DNA from: VAZQ01 sp036406655
Lineage (GTDB): Bacteria > Pseudomonadota > Alphaproteobacteria > Rhizobiales > Xanthobacteraceae
Assembly: GCA_036406655.1 (NCBI GenBank)
Contig: DASXAP010000245.1
Location: 1-64,000 of the forward strand
Reading direction: 5' to 3'
DNA length: 64,000 nt
Shown here: piece after piece, positions 61,511-64,000 of the stretch
Layout: every line of letters begins with the position of its first letter
How positions within the stretch are numbered: position 1 is the stretch's first letter
The notes under the pieces: generated by a model
Told to the model about the DNA's origin: nothing
The model's input: only the letters and a program-made list of their open reading frames with translations
Databases searched by the model: none
Translations under genes and position numbers: made by a program

Positions 61511-61588
61511 TCATGGCCGGCCTTGTGCCGGCCATCTCGATCCTGAATCGGGATCGTCGGGCCAAGCCGGGCCAAGCCCGGTGATGAC
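61511..61588. repeat. Dispersed palindromic repeat, copy 2
   Basis: This copy matches the element at 48982-49048 over GGCCTTGTGCC, TCTCGATCCTGAATCGGGATCG and GGGCCAAGCCGG, with an additional GGGCCAAGCCCGG segment before GATGACA. It lies in the 299-base gap between the lipoprotein and ccmI. The rest of that gap (61589-61795) probably holds the ccm promoter and shows no gene. Confidence 0.88.
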
Positions 61589-61795
61589 ACGGGTTATCCG
61601 TTTGCGCCGCTGCGGTATCCGACCCGTTTGCCCAGTTACGAGAAAGATACGCAGCGCCCGCTTCCCCATGTCGCGCCCAGGCCTTGCGTTCTTCGTTGCG
61701 GCGGGGCGGGAAGCCGTGATGTAACGGCGTGCGGCCGGGCGGACGGCAGGACCGGCTGCTCGTCCGAATCTGAATGAACCAGTGAATCTGCCGGC

Positions 61796-62908
61796 ATGAC
61801 GCTTTGGCTTCCGCTTGCACTGATGACCGCCGCGGCGGTGTTCGCCGTGCTGTGGTCGCTTGCGGGACGCGCTGGTGACCTGCGCTTGGGAACCGATGTT
61901 GCCGTCTATCGCGATCAGCTCGATGAGATCGAGCGCGACCGCGCGTCGGGGCTGATCGCCGATCCGGAGGCCGTTGCGGCCCGCGTCGAGGTCTCCCGGC
62001 GGCTGATCGCCGCCGCCGACGAGCGCGCGTCCAGTACGGCCCTCGGCGCCACCACGGCGTGGCGGCGCCGGACGGTCGCGCTGGTGGCACTGATCGGGCT
62101 TCCGCTCGGCACGCTCGGCCTCTACCTGGCGCTGGGCTCGCCTTCATTGCCGGACCAGCCGCTGGCGCGGCGGCTTGCCGCAGCGCGCGGCAGCCAATCG
62201 GTCGACGGCCTCATTGTGCAGGTCGAATCGCATCTCGAGCACAATCCCGACGATGCCCGCGGCTGGGAGGTGATCGCGCCGATCTATGCGCGACTTGGCA
62301 GGTTCGAGGACGCGGTGAAGGCGCGGCGCAACGTGCTGCGCCTCGACGGGCAGACCGCCGAGCATGAAGCGGCGCTCGGCGAGGCGCTGGTGCTTGCCGC
62401 GAACGGCGTCGTCACCGCGGAAGCCAAATCCGCTTTCGAGAGCGCGATCGGGCTCGCCGCCGGAAATCCGCAGGCGCGCTATTTTCTCGGGCTCGCGGCC
62501 GAGCAGGACGGCAACCCCTCGCAGGCTGCCGCGGCCTGGCGCGCGCTGATCGCGGACGGCCCGCCCGATGCCCCCTGGATGGACTTCGTTCGCGGCGCGC
62601 TCTCTCGGGTCGAGAGAGGCGCTGCGCCCCCCGCTCCGACCGAGGAGCAGGTTGCCGCAGCCGCGGAACTCGCCCCCGACCAACGCATTGCCATGATCCG
62701 TGGCATGGTCGCACGCCTTTCCGAACGGCTCGGCCGGAACGGGGCCGATGTCGAGGGATGGCTGCGGCTGGTTCGCTCCTATGTGGTGCTCGGCGAACCC
62801 GAGAAGGCCAAGGCGGCGGCGAGCGAGGCGCGTCGTGCGCTCGCTTCCGACCCGGACAAGCTGCGACGGCTCGATGAGCTCGTGAAGGGGCTGGGCCTCG
62901 AAGGCTAG
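61796..62908 (+). CDS. ccmI: c-type cytochrome biogenesis protein CcmI (CycH)
   Basis: This 370-residue protein has two N-terminal membrane helices (LPLALMTAAAVFAVLWSLA and RTVALVALIGLPLGTLGLYLALG) separated by a leucine-zipper-like cytosolic loop (VYRDQLDEIERDRASGLI). A periplasmic TPR part follows (GWEVIAPIYARLGRFEDAVKARRNVLRLDG and ARYFLGLAAEQDGN). CcmI presents apocytochrome c to the CcmF/H ligation complex. It is first in the ccmI-ccmE-ccmF cluster (cycHJK in rhizobia). Confidence 0.95.
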   Translation: MTLWLPLALMTAAAVFAVLWSLAGRAGDLRLGTDVAVYRDQLDEIERDRASGLIADPEAVAARVEVSRRLIAAADERASSTALGATTAWRRRTVALVALIGLPLGTLGLYLALGSPSLPDQPLARRLAAARGSQSVDGLIVQVESHLEHNPDDARGWEVIAPIYARLGRFEDAVKARRNVLRLDGQTAEHEAALGEALVLAANGVVTAEAKSAFESAIGLAAGNPQARYFLGLAAEQDGNPSQAAAAWRALIADGPPDAPWMDFVRGALSRVERGAAPPAPTEEQVAAAAELAPDQRIAMIRGMVARLSERLGRNGADVEGWLRLVRSYVVLGEPEKAKAAASEARRALASDPDKLRRLDELVKGLGLEG

Positions 62909-62918
62909 ACCGGATGCG

Positions 62919-63425
62919 ATGACGCGCAAGCAACGACGCCTCGCCTTGATCGGGTCGGCCTTGGCCGTGCTCGGTATCGCCGTCGCCCTCGTGCTCGGGG
63001 CGCTCAAGGATTCGATCGTGTTCTTCAGCTCGCCGACCGATGTCGTCGAGAAGCAGATCAAGCCCGGGGTGCGTATTCGCATCGGCGGCCTGGTGAAGGA
63101 GGGCAGCGTGTCGCGCAGCGAGGGGCTCGCGGTCCGCTTCGAGGTGACCGACGGCAGGACCACCGTGCCGGTTGCCTATCGGGGCCTGCTGCCCGACCTC
63201 TTTCGCGAAGGACAGGGGGTGGTGGCCGAAGGAGCGCTCGACCACGCCGGCATGTTCCGCGCCGACAGCGTGCTCGCCAAGCATGACGAGACCTACATGC
63301 CGAAGGAGGTCGCCGAGGCGCTCAAGCGGCAGGGCCACTGGAACCCGCAGGCTTCCGCTTCCTCGCCGGGGGGCGGCGGCAGGGCGGGGACCGCCGGCGC
63401 GGTGCCGGAGCGAGCGCCGCGATGA
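62919..63425 (+). CDS. ccmE: Cytochrome c maturation heme chaperone CcmE
   Basis: This 168-residue protein has one N-terminal helix (RLALIGSALAVLGIAVALVLGAL), an OB-fold domain (RIRIGGLVKEGSV, RFEVTDG) and the heme-binding H122 with Y126 in LAKHDETYMP. It binds heme covalently and hands it to CcmF. The start lies 10 bases after ccmI. The stop overlaps ccmF (ATGA). Confidence 0.96.
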   Translation: MTRKQRRLALIGSALAVLGIAVALVLGALKDSIVFFSSPTDVVEKQIKPGVRIRIGGLVKEGSVSRSEGLAVRFEVTDGRTTVPVAYRGLLPDLFREGQGVVAEGALDHAGMFRADSVLAKHDETYMPKEVAEALKRQGHWNPQASASSPGGGGRAGTAGAVPERAPR

Positions 63426-64000
63426 TCGCCGAGCTCGGACATTACGCGCTCGTGCTCGCGCTCGGCATGGCGGTCATCCAGGCTACCGTGCCGATCTACG
63501 GCGCCCGCAGGAACGATCCGGTGCTGATGGCGGTCGGCGGGCCGACGGCGGTGGCGCAGCTCTGCTTCGTGGCAATCGCGTTTGCCGCGCTGATCGCCTG
63601 CTATCTTCGTTCGGATTTCTCGGTCGCCAACGTCTTCGAGAATTCCCATTCGGCGAAGCCGCTCATCTACAAGATCACCGGCGTGTGGGGCAACCACGAG
63701 GGCTCCATGCTGCTGTGGGTGCTCATCCTCAGCCTCTTCGGCGCGCTCGTTGCGCTGCTCGGCACGAACCTGCCGGCCCGGCTCCGGGCCAATGTCCTGG
63801 GCGTGCAGTCGCTCATCGCGGTCGCCTTCGACCTCTTCATCCTGGCCACCTCGAATCCGTTCCTGCGCATCGCCGCGCCGCCGTTCGAGGGGCGCGACCT
63901 CAACCCGGTCCTGCAGGATCCCGGCCTCGCCATCCACCCCCCGCTGCTCTATGTCGGCTATGTAGGCCTCTCGATCTCCTTCTCCTTCGCCGTCGCCGCC
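63422..64000 (+). CDS. ccmF: Heme lyase subunit CcmF (partial, runs off right edge)
   Basis: The visible 193 residues carry at least five membrane helices and the CcmF opening MIAELGHYALVLALGMAVIQATVP, then SKPLIYKITGVWGNHEGSMLLWVLIL-type sequence with WGNHEGS, and PFEGRDLNPVLQDPGLAIHPPLLYVGYVG. The NPxLQDP and HPPLLY motifs are diagnostic. The WWD heme-handling segment and C-terminus are outside the window. It is coupled to ccmE and normally followed by ccmH/ccmL. Confidence 0.95.
   Translation, partial: MIAELGHYALVLALGMAVIQATVPIYGARRNDPVLMAVGGPTAVAQLCFVAIAFAALIACYLRSDFSVANVFENSHSAKPLIYKITGVWGNHEGSMLLWVLILSLFGALVALLGTNLPARLRANVLGVQSLIAVAFDLFILATSNPFLRIAAPPFEGRDLNPVLQDPGLAIHPPLLYVGYVGLSISFSFAVAA

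Overview
The window is a 64-kb stretch of high-GC chromosome from an alphaproteobacterium. It most resembles Hyphomicrobiales of the Bradyrhizobium/Xanthobacteraceae kind. Lineage markers are a MucR/Ros regulator, TIGR03808 and TIGR03809-like proteins, DUF1491, DUF2336 and DUF5330 proteins, minCDE with a CtrA-type box, a FeuP/FeuQ-like two-component pair beside the cytochrome c maturation genes, and rhizobial palindromic intergenic repeats. There is no rRNA or complete tRNA, so the genus cannot be fixed. Coding density is high on both strands. I see no prophage, CRISPR array or transposase.

1-9.3 kb holds small-molecule metabolism. It contains an orphan ABC substrate-binding protein and a translationally coupled trio (dihydropyrimidinase-like amidohydrolase, an unknown 122-residue protein, a CobW/COG0523 metallochaperone GTPase). 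After these comes a possible operon of M20 deacylase, NMT1-like binding protein, small dimeric alpha/beta-barrel protein and aspartate dehydrogenase-like enzyme. 9.5-10.9 kb is a decaying regulatory module: a broken ECF sigma gene, an intact membrane anti-sigma factor, and a candidate small RNA with a C-rich loop. The same promoter-like motif (TGAACC, 16-17 bases, GACTAA) precedes both the sigma gene and the candidate RNA.

11.4-20.5 kb carries an Old Yellow Enzyme, a 12.6-copy heptanucleotide repeat containing the stops of two convergent genes, an arsenosugar-type cluster (TIGR04282, TIGR04283, ArsS) without a nearby arsM, a Tat-exported repeat protein, a pyroglutamyl peptidase and MeaB. 20.7-26.6 kb encodes methylmalonyl-CoA mutase (mutA, mutB) and the folate genes folP-folB-folK. 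26.7-35.3 kb has a DUF4332 protein, a HerA-like ATPase, an M20 dipeptidase, a duplicated ABM-domain exported protein, a GT39-like membrane enzyme and SodB. 35.4-45.2 kb has MucR, SufE, a peptidoglycan-binding protein, DUF proteins, PBP1, a YcgN protein and a VapBC pair.

45.3-64 kb has two tandem DHA2-type efflux pumps, a leaderless NMT1-like protein, a trypsin-like protease, minCDE, a complete branched-chain amino acid/amide ABC transporter (livG-livF-SBP-livH-livM), the FeuPQ-like pair, a glycine-zipper lipoprotein and ccmI-ccmE-ccmF. ccmF runs off the right edge. The strongest leads are the sigma pseudogene with its candidate small RNA, the heptamer between convergent genes, the amidohydrolase-metallochaperone trio, the arsM-less arsenosugar cluster, and the CtrA-type box before minC.
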